Source: Tupaia tana (lineage: Eukaryota > Chordata > Mammalia > Scandentia > Tupaiidae). From it: 64,000 nt of DNA. This document shows positions 1 through 10,796 of this stretch, in pieces; the stretch's first letter is position 1; each line of letters begins with the position of its first letter. The notes below the pieces were generated by a model, which worked only from the letters and a program-made list of their open reading frames with translations, was not told the origin of the DNA and made no database searches. A program made the translations under genes and the position numbers. The stretch spans positions 1,570,829-1,634,828 of the forward strand of contig JAKSZU010000027.1 of assembly GCA_026018925.1 (NCBI GenBank), read 5' to 3'.

Positions 1-390
1 TTCTGTTTCTACCTTGTTGTGAGTTTTAGCATAAGTAGGTGTTAAATGTTTTTATTTTATTTTTTATATTTCTAAGGCAAAAATTACAGAATTTTTTCAG
101 CAGAGAACTTTACATTCTTTTGTCTGTTGTTTCTTCCCTTTGCCCTTCCCCCAACCCTCTACCACCCAGTCCCCTCCCTTAAGTATTAAATTTTATCAGT
201 GGCTTTTCTACCTCAATTAATGTGGTCATGTAGACTTTTTCTTTAATATAGCAGTTGGTGTCAATTGATAAGTATTGAACCAATTTTGCATCCTGAAATA
301 ACCCTATTTAGTCATGGTGTATTTCTCTTGTTACCTATTTATCTTTTACCAGTATTTTGTTGAGAGTGTTGGTGTCTATGCTCATAAGAG
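1..390 (-). mobile_element. LINE-1 fragment, ORF2 reverse-transcriptase region, antisense
   Basis: Read on the minus strand, this matches the order of the L1 ORF2 region around the conserved AEKAFDKIQ to VGFIPG segment. The plus-strand traces are phrases such as TTGAACCAATTTTGCATCC and TTTACCAGTATTTTGTTGAG. The copy is diverged and has no usable frame. Positions 49-186 do not fit the L1 and look like a separate insert: GTGTTAAAT before it resembles AGTATTAAAT after it. The left end runs off the window. Confidence 0.7.
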
Positions 391-1317
391 CTCTGACTCC
401 AACATTGACCTCATCTTCAGAGCCGTCACACGTACTCCAGTCTGCCCCACCTGTGCACTGCTCAGCCAAGCTCAGACCTCGGTGATGCTTCATACCGTGA
501 TCCCGCTCCCTAAGCCTCTGCTGTGTTGGTCGAGGTAGGGTTCACACACAGGCCACTACAGTGTGGGCCCCGGATTCCATGCACAGATCGAAGCCATCCC
601 TTTCCCTTCACCTTAGTGAGGGCGTAGCTGTGGTTTCACTCGCTGTGTCTGCTTAGCCGCGCTAGGAGGGAAGGCCGCAGCTCACTGGCGTGTACTTAGG
701 GTGGTGGGGGTGAGTTGAGGGGCCCATTGTACAGACCCTCGGGGGCACAGTCTCTGGGCAGGGGCAGGGCAAGGCCCCTCCTGCAGGCTACAGCTATGCC
801 GGGGGAGCAGGAGGGCAGCCGCTTCTTCCAGAGCTTAGACAGCTGGGGCCTGCTTCTTCTCAGTCGTCTGAACAGACGGAGCAGGCTTTCCTGGGGCAGT
901 ACGCTCTGTTTTACTAAACCCTTCACAGTTCTAAATTGCAAGCTGCTTTAGCTCCCAGACCAAGATATGTAGTACAGGAGGCGAAAATCCATAGGGAGCT
1001 CACAGGCAAGCCTTCCTTCACTTGCCCAACTATTTTCTCAGTTCCATCTTTCTGAATCTTCTGAATAATGGCTGAGGTCTCAGTGTCCGTGTAGGGCTCA
1101 GTGTTTGGAAGGCCTACAAGTATGGGTGGGCGTCAGTATCCAGATGTTTAGTTGAAATCACCAGGAGTAGGATAGAATGCATGTATTCCATCTTGACCAG
1201 AATCAAAAGCTAGCACTCTACATTTACTGAGTTGTCGGAAAGCCATGATGCATTTTTACATAGAAGAACAGAAAAATATGCATAACTTTTCCAACAGCCC
1301 AATATTATTAATGAGAT
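391..1317. other. GC-rich stretch with no recognised gene
   Basis: This stretch is GC-richer than its flanks. It has short frames on both strands (696-941 minus and 715-951 plus) that overlap each other and show no domain. It could be a degraded LINE-1 5' region, because it continues from an antisense L1, but I could not match it. Confidence 0.4.
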
Positions 1318-1332
1318 AGAATTTGTTTTCTG

Positions 1333-1604
1333 GGGACCAGCAGTTAGCGTAATGGCTATGTCGCTGGACTCCCACGTAGTTGACTGCGGTTCGCGTCCCG
1401 GACCCGGTGGCTTAAACTCACGCCGGGCACGTGTGCGTGTGTGCCCAAGATCCCGAGAGGAGAATGGAGGAGAAGGGATTGCGGTGTGGCCATCCCCTCT
1501 GGGGGGTGATTTCTCGCTTTCTATCTCTCTGTCTCTCTCTATCTGTCTGGCGAGCGCACGCGCCCTATAGCAAAAACCTCTCTAAAAAAAAAGAAGAAAA
1601 AAAA
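1333..1604 (+). mobile_element. tRNA-derived SINE, full length, young copy
   Basis: This is the best-preserved copy of the window's main SINE. The head starts GGACCAGCAGTTAGCGTAAT. It has an A-box-like TAGCGTAATGG and a B-box-like GGTTCGCGTCC, the polymerase III promoter elements. The middle, CT-rich part and CCCTATAGCAAAAACC end are complete, followed by an A-rich tail. A perfect 15-bp target-site duplication (1318-1332 and 1605-1619) flanks it and preserved CpGs suggest a recent insertion. It landed beside, or inside, an old antisense L1. Confidence 0.9.
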
Positions 1605-1619
1605 AGAATTTGTTTTCTG

Positions 1620-2275
1620 TGTTTGTTATTAATTTTTATTTCATCTTTTAATTACTTGTTCATGTCCTTGGCCAATTTTAAATGAGATCTAAATGTTCAT
1701 ATGAACGCTTTATATACTTACTTCATATGCATTACTTGTTTATAATAACTATATTTGTTGTCAAGTATTTTTCAAACCTTTTACTCTTTTTATTTCTATT
1801 TTTTAAAGTTTATTCATTCATTCTGTAAGTGAGAGAGACAGAGAGTCAGCACTTCTCAGAAGGTTCCTGATCCTGTGACCCACCCCAGCTCCGGCCTACC
1901 TAGATCAGGGAGCGTGCGTGCCCCGCAAATGCAGAGTGCTCTGGAACCTAACACGTCTTCCAACATGGGGCTGCCCCACAGAGCATCACGTTTTACCACA
2001 GCACCAACATCTGGGCCCAGTATTTTTATTTTTATTACATTTTCATAAATCTGTAGATTTCCTATTGTGTTTTTTTTCTTTTACAACCTAAGATCAGATC
2101 ATCAGTTATGTCTTCTTCAGTTTCATTTACTTACTATTTCACATTTAAATCGTAGTCCATCTCGAACTTATTTTCATTCTATGGTGAAATTGATTTACTT
2201 GATTCTCCCTACAAATAGTCAATTAATATCCCAGCACCCTTGTTTACTTAGTGATTCTTTCTCTAACAGATATAA
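1620..2275 (-). mobile_element. Old LINE-1 fragment, ORF2 3' region, antisense
   Basis: The plus strand carries diverged antisense L1 landmarks in the right order. CATGTCCTTGGCCAATTTTA comes first. After the insert at 1805-2030 come the segment about a predicted value line (CATCTCGAACTTATTTTC) and then CCCAGCACCCTTGTTTACTT. The level of decay fits an L1M-age copy. It is a different piece of ORF2 from the fragment at 1-390, so the two are not simply one interrupted copy. Confidence 0.65.
1805..2030 (-). mobile_element. Possible second, older SINE family, antisense
   Basis: This is a compact insert inside the antisense L1. On the minus strand it begins with a GGTGCTGTGG-like head and ends in a CTCTCTGTCTCTCTC stretch plus a TTCATT/AATGAATG-type tail. 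The build resembles a tRNA-derived SINE, but the sequence differs from the dominant family. The family could not be identified, and it may instead be an unrelated insert. Confidence 0.35.
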
Positions 2276-2898
2276 TTACTGAATGAATAAGCCCTTTTTC
2301 CTTCAAAGAAACATTTCTTGCCACCCACACTTTCAAGCCTAACAAACTCTCTCTTATAATCGAAATAAAATAAAATACAACTTCTCTCATGAAAGATGAC
2401 ACTGGAAGAACCTCCTTGTCTTCACTCAACTCCTTCCTCGCCAACCCACATCTAAAAGAATAAACAAGTAAATGAGCCAAACAAAAGAAATGAGAAACAT
2501 AATTTAAAAGGAAATAATTAAGTCTCTGTCCCATGATACTGATAAAAGAGAAAACGCAGGAAGATAAAGGTTATTATAAAATCTAAAAAGGGAGTTTAAA
2601 CTACAGGCTTTCACTATAATCTGCATTTTTCTCCTTAGCTTTTGCCTTTAAAAACTGTAAAACATATGAATATTTATTGTAATCTTATCAAGTTGAAATG
2701 TGGAATTAAAATTGGTGTTTCATAAAGAAGTAAAATGATTATATCTTGGTTTGCAGATATTAATTGTTGTCCTGCTTAGCTCTTTGAATTGTGAAGATAA
2801 TGGTAATTGGCCACTCCAATAGCTGCATGAGTATGAAGGCGTGTCTTGGCCCCATTGGACCCGCTCTCGTGGAGTGGGAGAGATGCACTCCCACGCCA
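2276..2898. other. Single-copy sequence, no gene seen
   Basis: This is AT-rich sequence leading into the minisatellite. No gene, RNA or clear repeat was recognised. Confidence 0.5.
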
Positions 2899-3234
2899 GT
2901 TTTCCCCGCTGGGGTGTCTGTAACTCTCCGTGGAAGAGAGCAGGATGTTTTCCCCGCTGGGGTGTCTGTAACCCACAGTGGAAGAGAGCAGGATGTTTTC
3001 CCCGCTGGGGTGTCTGTAACCCACAGTGGAAGAGAGCAGGATGTTTTCCCCGCTGGGGTGTCTGTAACCCACAGTGGAAGAGAGCAGGATGTTTTCCCCG
3101 CTGGGGTGTCTGTAACCCATAGTGGAAGAGAGCAGGATGTTTTCCCCGCTGGGGTGTCTGTAACCCACAGTGGAAGAGAGCAGGATGTTTTCCCCGCTGG
3201 GGTGTCTGTAACCCATAGTGGAAGAGAGCAGGAT
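2899..3234. repeat. Minisatellite, 48-bp unit, seven copies
   Basis: Seven exact-length 48-bp units start at 2899, 2947, 2995, 3043, 3091, 3139 and 3187. Each contains TTTTCCCCGCTGGGGTGTC and AGAGAGCAGGATG. The first copy is the most diverged. Copies 5 and 7 share a CCCATAG variant where most others have CCCACAG, a sign of unit shuffling. Because 48 is divisible by three and the unit lacks stops in several frames, long repeated frames appear on both strands. They are an artefact of the repeat, not evidence for a protein. Confidence 0.97.
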
Positions 3235-3526
3235 GACAGGTGGGGTATGGGATACAGCTGGAAAGGCTGCATGTTCTTGGTGAGCCAATGATGACCTTTG
3301 CCACTTTACCCAATTCTGTTGAATTATCCTTGAAAAATCAGTGCGGCCAAGTTTAACTTTTTGACCCTCTGGGACAGCCTTTTCCTGATATAGGTGGTAT
3401 TTTTAGCTATAGAGACTGAAATATTATCCTTTTTCCAAAGAAACCTCACTTAATATCTATCGTTTGCTGTTACTCTTCATTCAAAACTAGTGAGGCTGCT
3501 GTCTTAATCTGTTCATGCTGCATGAC

Positions 3527-3606
3527 GATCCCCCTGGGGGGTGATTTCTCACTTTCCCTCTCTCTGGCTCTCTCCAGTTAACACGCATGCCCAATGAAAA
3601 AAAAAC

Positions 3607-3638
<32 letters not shown>

Positions 3639-3640
3639 GG
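3527..3640 (+). mobile_element. SINE 3'-end fragment with (AAT)n tail
   Basis: This carries only the 3' third of the main SINE: CCCCCTGGGGGGTGATTTCT, then the CT-rich stretch, then ACACGCATGCCCAATG. It runs into an A-tract that has become an (AAT)n microsatellite at about 3606-3637. The head and B box are missing. Confidence 0.8.
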
Positions 3641-4094
3641 ACAGAAGTTGGATAAACATTCCATTTCCAAAGGGAGAGGTAAGAAACAAGGAAGAGGTAA
3701 CATGCCAAGTAAGTCCAAACCGTACAGGCAATCCATGAGATCTTAAGGCTCAAGAATAACCCTCCTTGGCTTGTTGCTTATTCCTCCAAGGACCTGAGGG
3801 AATGACTATATCTCCAGGACTCTGCCAAGCTACCCTGCTCCCATAACTGTGGGCAGAGGTTGTCTGGACTATTGAAAGGAAGACAATGCCTCTCCCTTTT
3901 GAAACCTAGAATACAACCCTGTTGATCTCTGAATCATCTTAGGGTCATTCTTCCCTTATTTTGCATGGGACACTAGCTTTAGGATCCTTCTATAAAACCT
4001 AAGAAGTCCAACAGCCTTCTTGCATCCCACCCCATTCATATCACATTAGGGTTGTGGGTTTCAACACACAATATTTAGGGTTTTCTTGTTTGTC
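3641..4094. other. Single-copy sequence, no gene seen
   Basis: No frame of interest and no recognised repeat lies between the SINE fragment and the chimeric SINE. Confidence 0.5.
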
Positions 4095-4290
4095 TGTTTT
4101 TTGACAGGGTCTTGCTATGCCATAATCTTCCTATCTGAGTCTCCCAGGTAGCTAGGACAGATGTGTGCCACCACACCCAGATTACTTAGGGTAGGAATTG
4201 AATCTGGGCCTTCCATGTGGCCTTAGCTGTCAAGTAGAAGCATCTACAAGTGCACAGTACTGCAGCTGAGCCAGCGTGGAAGTCGGGGGC
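4095..4290 (-). mobile_element. Chimeric tRNA-7SL SINE, antisense
   Basis: On the minus strand a tRNA-like 5' part (B-box-like GATTCAATTCC) is followed by a part resembling the 3' half of an Alu or 7SL-derived monomer. The antisense hallmarks on the plus strand are GACAGGGTCTTGCTATG, GAGTCTCCCAGGTAGCTAGG and GTGTGCCACCACACCCAG. The copy is old and diverged. The element at 40800-41030 has the same two-part order, which argues against chance adjacency. Chimeric tRNA/7SL SINEs are known from tree shrews, but membership of such a family is inferred only. Confidence 0.6.
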
Positions 4291-4329
4291 AGGCACAGCC
4301 ACTCAATCTACAGCACTTGCTGTGTGACA

Positions 4330-4545
4330 CTGTTGGTAACAGCCCATAAAGCACAGGCAATAGCATGCTGATTTATAGTGCTGAAAGACACATGACCAAC
4401 TGTGGGTTCAGATCCCCAGGCAACCTGAAACACCCAGGGGGATGCACTAAGATTCTAACTGGCCGGAGGCTAGAAAAGGGGGACCGAGGTGTGTTGAGAG
4501 TCTGTAAAGGGTGCCTATCTCTCCTTCCCAAGAAATTAAGCTTTT
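4330..4545 (+). mobile_element. Diverged tRNA-derived SINE-like element
   Basis: An A-box-like TAGCATGCTGA and a B-box-like GGTTCAGATCC sit at SINE spacing. A degraded middle and a TATCTCTCCTT 3' part follow, then a T-run where the next SINE begins. It is much more diverged than the main family and may be an ancestral or sister subfamily. Confidence 0.5.
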
Positions 4546-4552
4546 TTTTTTA

Positions 4553-4795
4553 ATTGTCAGAAGACATACATGCTTGAAACAGAGAGACAAGGGTGGGTGG
4601 ACCAGTAAAGTACCCACCGATAGATCATAGTCATATTGAATTCCTTCGCCTCTATTTCTCCATCCTGTCAGGATCTGGGGCATGCACACACATGTGCTTG
4701 GCATGTTTTTCAAGGCACTGGGACCAGGATTCAAACCATGGTTGGCCATGTGGGATTTAACTCCCTTAACCATTAGATGACAAGCTGGACCAAAA
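4553..4795 (-). mobile_element. tRNA-derived SINE, antisense, diverged
   Basis: The antisense order is readable: purine-rich tract, TTCTCCATCCTGTCAGGATC, GCATGCACACACATGTG, antisense B box GATTCAAACCATGG, then the head complement CTTAACCATTAG...GCTGGACC. It abuts the previous element. Confidence 0.75.
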
Positions 4796-5029
4796 CATTT
4801 TATTTTTAAAGAATTTCCATAGTAAACCCCTCTTAAAACATAATGATATTTTAATATAAATGACAATTACAAAATCAAAAACCCATTGAATAGAACTTTG
4901 AACCCTTGACAGTGAGGACTCCTGGAGATCTGAAAAAGGAGGAAGAAATTCAGTCATTGATATTAAAAGATAAATTAATTTTGGACCAATAAGTGAATTA
5001 ACATCTAAAACACATGATCTGTGCTTTCA

Positions 5030-5205
5030 AACATTATTTCATTTAATTGTCACACCCATTTGCAAAACAGACACTATTTGCTGCATTTCAAAGATAAAGA
5101 AAATGAAACTTGAAGAGATTATGTGTCTAGTTCACAGTCGCAGACTCAACGGGAAGGTGAGCATTTACACCCAGAAGCTGAGTCACAGAATCCATGCTAG
5201 CCGCT
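5030..5205 (+). repeat. MIR (ancient mammalian SINE)
   Basis: Diverged MIR core order is visible: TCATTTAATTGTCACACCC, then TTTCAAAGATAAAGAAAATG, then a clause equivalent to the common MIR text on tested areas and bag positions (AGTTCACAGTCGCAGACTC). The 65-bp tandem array begins directly at its 3' edge. Confidence 0.65.
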
Positions 5206-5465
5206 GCGGCCTTAGTGACACAGGGTAACTTTAGGAGAAATCTGGGCATGTTGACTCTCACAGTGAGACAGTGGCCTTAGTGACACAGGGTAACTTTAGG
5301 AGAAATCTGGGCACGTTGACTCTCACAGTGAGACAGCGGCCTTAGTGACACAGGGTAACTTTAGGAGAAATCTGGGCACATTGACTCTCACAGTGAGACA
5401 GTGGCCTTAGTGACACAGGGTAACTTTAGGAGAAATCTGGGCACGTTGACTCTCACAGTGAGACA
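5206..5465. repeat. Tandem array, 65-bp unit, four copies
   Basis: Four units of exactly 65 bp start at 5206, 5271, 5336 and 5401. Each holds GGCCTTAGTGACACAGGGTA and ends CTCTCACAGTGAGACA. Copies differ at only a few sites (GCGGCC/GTGGCC and GGGCATG/GGGCACG/GGGCACA), so the expansion is recent. Confidence 0.97.
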
Positions 5466-6203
5466 GTTATCTATTTAAATTTTCTTTCTAACCTGATAAA
5501 GAGAAAGCAAAATTCTCTCATTTTTAGCAGAGAAGGAAGACCTCAAACTCAGAGCATTGAGTTGGCAATGGTATCTCGCTAGCATTTACTATAATATTTT
5601 TGTCATTGTTTTCAATATATGTCTTTTTATTTTCCTCTTCTACTTATGTCAAGTGACTTACGCCACTGATTTTCCATTAGTGATAGTGACAGAAAGCTTC
5701 AGGGTCTAGACATATTTACTATTTTAATGTGTCAATAAAGAAAAAGCAATATCTAAATAGAAGTATTAGTGGCATTGAAAGAGTAATGTGTGGGAAGCGC
5801 ATATTTTGCTTTTAGATATGATGGTATAAATTCTTAGAACAATGCCAATTCTGGGACAGTATGATGTATTACCCCTTCCTTTAGAATTTCCAAATTCATC
5901 CTGTGCCATAGACAATGGAATTGGAAAAATATCAGTGCCACAGCATCTGACACTGCACCAGAATATGACAATAATTTTCCTGCAGGGTAAAGAAAAGCTT
6001 ATTGTTCTCAGTTTCAGTGAATTTCTAGCAATGTTATATACCAGATGAACTACTTAGAAAAACTGTAGGTTTTCAGTTCTTTTAAACTTCCACTCCTGGG
6101 CAAAATAGCTTTAACCTGGAGTTCTACGTAGAATTTAAAAATTAACCCAGAACAATGACTCTAACATATTTTCTAAAGTTTCTATGCTGAAGTTAACCTC
6201 AAA
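5466..6203. other. AT-rich single-copy sequence, no gene seen
   Basis: The 68-residue frame at 5842-6048 has no recognisable domain or context. No other repeat was recognised. Confidence 0.5.
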
Positions 6204-6214
6204 AAAACCCTTCA

Positions 6215-6443
6215 GGGGCCACCAGGTGGCGTAGCAGTTTTGTCACTGGATTCCCACATGGCCAACCATGGTTTGAGTCCTGGACCTGGTGGTTTGAAAC
6301 TCATGCCAGGCACATGTGTGTGCGTGCCCAAGACCCCAGGAGGAGAATGGAGGAAAAGGGATTGGCCATTCCCCCTGGGGGATGATTTCTCACTTTCCCG
6401 CTCTTTGTCACTGGGCTCCCTAAGGCAAAAACCTCTACAAAAC
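6215..6443 (+). mobile_element. tRNA-derived SINE
   Basis: The head is GGGGCCACCAGGTGGCGTAG, the B box GGTTTGAGTCC, and the full middle and CT-rich 3' part are present. Imperfect target-site duplications (AAAACCCTTCA near 6204 and AAAACCTTCA near 6445) flank it. The CCCTATAG-like end has drifted to CTCCCTAAGGCAAAAACC. Confidence 0.85.
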
Positions 6444-6479
6444 AAAAACCTTCATTCCAAGAAGCATCTAATGCAAGGT

Positions 6480-7200
6480 CATTCATTTCTTCAACAAATA
6501 TTTACTCATTATCTGCTATGTGCTACTATGTGCTAAGCATTGGACACTTGGGATACCAAATGGAACAAAAATTTGTGGCGCTTGCCTCTGTGGACCTAGT
6601 TGAGGAAGAGAGACAATAAATAATGTATAACAAATCAGTATGTAAAAGAAAAACAGAATGTGATAGGTACTTAGGCATGAAGGCAATTGGAAGGCAAGAG
6701 GGCACTGAGATTTTCTTAGGAGTTCTGAGCAGACTGCACTGATGGGTAACATTGAACAAAGACTTCAAGGTACTGAGAAGGAGCAATGGGTGGAAGGCAC
6801 CAGCACGGTGTGTTCAGGGAACACAGGGGGAGCCTGGGTAGCGGGACTTGGGTGGGAATGTGTGTAAAAAGGTGGGATGATAGGAGGTTAGGTGTCAGTA
6901 GCAACAATCTAGCCTGTTTTTCGAAAGAATCTTGCTGCCAAGTGTTTGACCATAACCAAGAGTAACATGGATGAGAGCTGGGAGGTCAGATGGAAGGGAT
7001 TATAATACACGCCAGTGATGACGGGGGACTTAGACAGGGGGAGGTGGAGAAAAGAGGTCCTATTCCAGATGTTGTTTGTAGACGATTTCTTTACCAATTG
7101 GATGGAGAATGTGAAAGGACTTGTCAACAGAGGGCAATGCAGGAATATTTGGGAAGGAAGCAAAGGCAGGAATTTAGAGTCCATATTCAGTAGCCATATT
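6480..7200 (+). repeat. Ancient dispersed mammalian repeat (L2-era type)
   Basis: It opens with TTCAACAAATATTTACTCAT and GCTATGTGCTAAGCATTGG, typical of a very common old mammalian repeat. Text equivalent to its gain, weight and antibody-like non-coding middle follows in order (GAGACAATAAATAA and GAAGGCACCAGCACG). The same repeat appears in the same order at 45050-46510. I could not decide between L2 and another old family. Confidence 0.5.
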
Positions 7201-7239
7201 TTAACGGAATCCTCTAAGCTCCAATTACTTAGTTAATTC

Positions 7240-7338
7240 AAGAGAAATAATATGTAAAATACTTGTTTTTTGCTTGCGTAGTTAAGTAAATCTAAATGAT
7301 AGCCATCACTTCTTGCTAGACTCTTTCATCATGTTGAC

Positions 7339-7375
<37 letters not shown>

Positions 7376-8185
7376 TTGTGTATGTGTCTTTCCATGCACA
7401 TATAATCCTGTTAATTTTCAGCTCTAAAATCTATCACCTAGTAGCTTGATTGGAATGCAGCACCATGTTCTGGTAAATAGTCCTCCTGGCAGTGATGTGT
7501 GTGAAGTTATCTCACCAACAGATGACACATAAATCCAAACTATTTCTCTCCATACTCCTGTGACGGGGTGTCACTTCTGATTTAGTCTGGCTTAGTATCT
7601 TCAGCATTTATCAGACAGCGTTCCATTAGATTGCTTACTTCTTAATTTTTTGTTTTTTTCTCCATAGTTTAGTTATAGTGTCATTTTATAGGATTGTATG
7701 GTTCGTTTTCTGGGCATCTTTTCTTGAATTTGCTGCTTCATCAGCTCCATCTGGGACTTGAATATTAATTCCTGGCTTTCATAACTTTTATGCCAACAGG
7801 GTTGGGTTGTGGATCACAGAGAGTATCTAAACTGTACCAGTGAAATGTCAGTTTGGGTGATTCAGCAGAGGCACGTATTTTATTTGACAAGTATGTACTG
7901 ATCTTTGACTATATGCCGAGCACTGGATTATAATGGTAAAGGGATGCTGCCTCTATCCCAAAGTGAACAATAATAAGGTCCACCCTAAAGTAGTGATATT
8001 AGCAGTGGATAAGAGACGATGGGTTTCAAGATGTACCACCTGTGTACTCTGTGTCTGCATATCTACATAACATTCTCAAGAAATACATAGTACATCTTTT
8101 CTTAGAAAGCATACCATTAACCACAGTTTTCAGCAAAAGCATTCAAAGATGTGATCAATAGATCACCAACAGATTAATCACAGTA
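7240..8185. other. Single-copy sequence with a (TG)n microsatellite
   Basis: A TG dinucleotide run covers about 7340-7369, with decayed TG further on. Around 7870-7980 a short L2-like phrase (CAAGTATGTACTGATCTTTG) occurs. No gene was seen. Confidence 0.5.
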
Positions 8186-8336
8186 AGAGTTCATTAATAC
8201 AGTGTGTTACCATGACCACAGACTTGCTCCCTCATATGTAGGAACTTAAATAAGAACAATGACCCCATAGAAGTAGAGAAATGAAGAAAGAGAACTAGAG
8301 GCTGGGAAGGGTTGAGTGTGAGGGGAATGTTGATTA
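8186..8336 (+). mobile_element. LINE-1 3' UTR, left part, interrupted
   Basis: The L1MA/L1MB-type 3' UTR signature is present: CCCATAGAAGTAGAGAAATG, then ACTAGAGGCTGGGAAGGGTT. Sequence that normally follows it resumes at about 11085. The antisense L1 between the two therefore inserted into this older element. Confidence 0.7.
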
Positions 8337-9110
8337 TTTTTCTATTTTCTTTTCTTTTTCAATTTATTTTACACATCTAATCACTCTATATCAACACCAT
8401 GAACACACTGCAGTTAAAGATACCACACACACTGTCATCAACAGACTGTCCTCTACTTCTGCAACCCCCTAAAAGGCCTGCCTGTTTTTCTCTTCAATTC
8501 CTGTCCTGTCACCCTCCCCCACATCCCCTCTTCCCATGCCACCTCCAGTGTCTGCAAACATTTACATGCTTCTGTGTCCTCCGACCTTTCAGTTTCCACC
8601 ACAGAGTGCGGATGTTCAGTATACTTTAGGTGGGGACATGCCATCTCTCTCTCTCATAGACTGACTTGCTTACCTCAGAAGTAAATCTTCCATATTTGTC
8701 CACTTTCTATCAAATGCCAGGGTCTTGTTTTTGTATGGATGAGCAGTATTCCATAGGGCACATGTGCCACATTTATTCAATCCATTCGTCTGTTCATGGA
8801 CATGTGAGTTGGTACCTGTCTTAGCAGTTGTGAACAATGCTACAATAGCATGGATGTGCAAGCATTTTTCTGACTGAGTATGCTCCTGTCCTTTGGGTAG
8901 ATACTCAGGAGTGGGATTGCTGGATCATATGGTAGTTCTATTTGTAGGACTTTGAGGAACCTCCATATTGTTCTCCACAGTGGCTGGACCAATTTACATT
9001 CCCACTAACAATGTAGGACTCTTTTCACCACAGTCTTGCCAGTGTTTGTCTTTATTATTTTTTTTTAATCTTAGCCATTCCGACTGGGATTAGGTGGTAT
9101 CTCATTGTGG

Positions 9111-9317
9111 GTTTTTTTTTTTTTTCTTTTGCATTTTTAGATTTATTTATTTATTTTACTTAATTTTATTTGTTATTATTATTTATTTTTAATTTTACCA
9201 CAGAGAGAGAGAGAGAGAAAGGGAACGTGAGAAAACAAGCCACCAGGTCCAGAACTCGAACCACAGTCATCCATGTGGAAGTCCAGCACCTTAACCATCA
9301 CGCCACCTGCCAGCCCC
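9111..9317 (-). mobile_element. tRNA-derived SINE inserted in the antisense LINE-1
   Basis: A T-rich start is the complement of the tail. Then come the purine tract, antisense B box CCAGAACTCGAACC, and the head complement CCTTAACCATCACGCCACC. The L1 text TCTCATTGTGG (9100-9110) is repeated as TCTCATTATGG (9318-9328), an 11-bp target-site duplication. The SINE is therefore younger than the L1. The 3' part is shortened. Confidence 0.9.
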
Positions 9318-10226
9318 TCTCATTATGGTTTTGATTTGCATTTTCCTTATGATAAGAGATACACTTTTCAGCTGTTTGTATGTCTTCCTTAGAGAGTTGT
9401 CTGTTCAGCGCATTTTCCCATCTTTTAATTGTATTGATCATTTCCTGGGGGGACAAGCCGTTTAAGTTCCCTATATATTCTGGTTATCTGTCCTTTGACA
9501 CATAGTTTCCAAATGTATTCTCCCATTCCAAGTGGTGTTGACTCACTCTATTGTTTCCTTTGCTGTGCAGAAGCTTCTTTTCTTATTGCCTGTGCTTTGA
9601 GGGTCTTATTTTAAAAGTCTTTGCCTACTCCAGCATCTCCAAAAGTTTTTCTGGTATTTTCCACCAGTAGTTTTGTAGTTTGAGTCTTAGGTTTAGATCT
9701 TTGATCCATTCTGAGTTGATTTTCATTAATGGTGGTAAATAGGGTCCAGGTTCATCTTTCTGCAGGCAGACATCCAGTTTTTCCAGCACCATTTGCTAAA
9801 TAGGCTTTTTTTTTCCCGCTAGACTGATTAGCGCCCTTTGTCAAAAATCAGTTGGCTGTATGTTTGGGGGTTTATTTCTGGGATCTCATTTCTGTTTCAT
9901 TGGTCCACCTGTCTGTATCATGCTGTTTTAATTATCACAGCTTTGTAATATATTTTGGAGTCAGGGAGTGAGATGCCTCACACTCCACTCTTCTTGCACA
10001 AGACTGCTTTGCAAAATGAGGTCTTTAATGATTCCAGACAAATTCTATGATTGTCTTTTCTAGATCTATGAAAATGCCTGTGGTATTTTGATTGGGATTG
10101 CATTAAATAGCTGGATTAGTTTGGTTAGAATTATTATTTTGATTATATTAATTCTTCCAATCCAGGAGCATGAGATAAACTTTCACTATTTTGTCATTTT
10201 CAATTTATTTTTTTTTTTAGATTTTC

Positions 10227-10796
10227 TTAGTTTTTCTTGTAATGGTCTTTGACTTCTTTGGTTAGATTTGTTCCTATGTATTTTATACTTTTTGTGGTTA
10301 AGGTGAATGGGATTACATTCTTCAATTCTGTCTCAATCTGCTTGTTGATATATAGAAATGTTATAGATTTTTGTATTTTGATTTTGTATTCTGCCACTTT
10401 ACTGTATTCATTTATCACTTCCAGGAGTTTTTTCATGGATACTTTTGGGTCTTCTATGTATATAATCATATCATCTGCAAAGAGAGATAATTTCAATTCT
10501 TCTTTCTCTATTTGAATGCCTTTTATTTTATTCTCTATTCTGACTGCATTGGCTAGAACTTCCAGCACTATACTAAAAAGGGGTGGATAAAGTGGGCATC
10601 CTTGTCTTGTACCAGTTTTTAGTGGAAAAGCTTTCAGCTTCTCCCCATTTGGTATGATGTGAGCTATGGATTTTTCATAGATAGCTTTTATTGTGTTGAG
10701 AAATGTCCTTTCTATGCCAATTTTGCTAAGAGTCTTAATCACGTACGGATGTTGTATTTTATCAAATGCTTTCTCTGTATTGATTGATATGATCAT
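10227..10796 (-). pseudogene. LINE-1 ORF2 reverse-transcriptase remnant
   Basis: This is a 189-codon open stretch of L1 ORF2. It contains the motifs [19 protein letters not shown] and the catalytic LFADDMIIY, with the ADD aspartates intact, followed by the thumb-side [19 protein letters not shown]. In a live element ORF2 is about 1,275 residues and does target-primed reverse transcription. Here only part of the polymerase domain remains open, and upstream and downstream parts are lost or out of frame. It continues in another frame at 10793-11071. It is non-functional. Confidence 0.9.

Noticed and set aside
1333-1410. A true tRNA gene from the A and B boxes
   Set aside because: The boxes are in a SINE head with a SINE body, tail and target duplication. 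No cloverleaf or mature tRNA end is present.
2720-3313. Frames of 166-197 codons across the 48-bp repeat, on both strands
   Set aside because: They are produced by a stop-free unit whose length is a multiple of three. Several frames are equally open, so none is favoured as coding.
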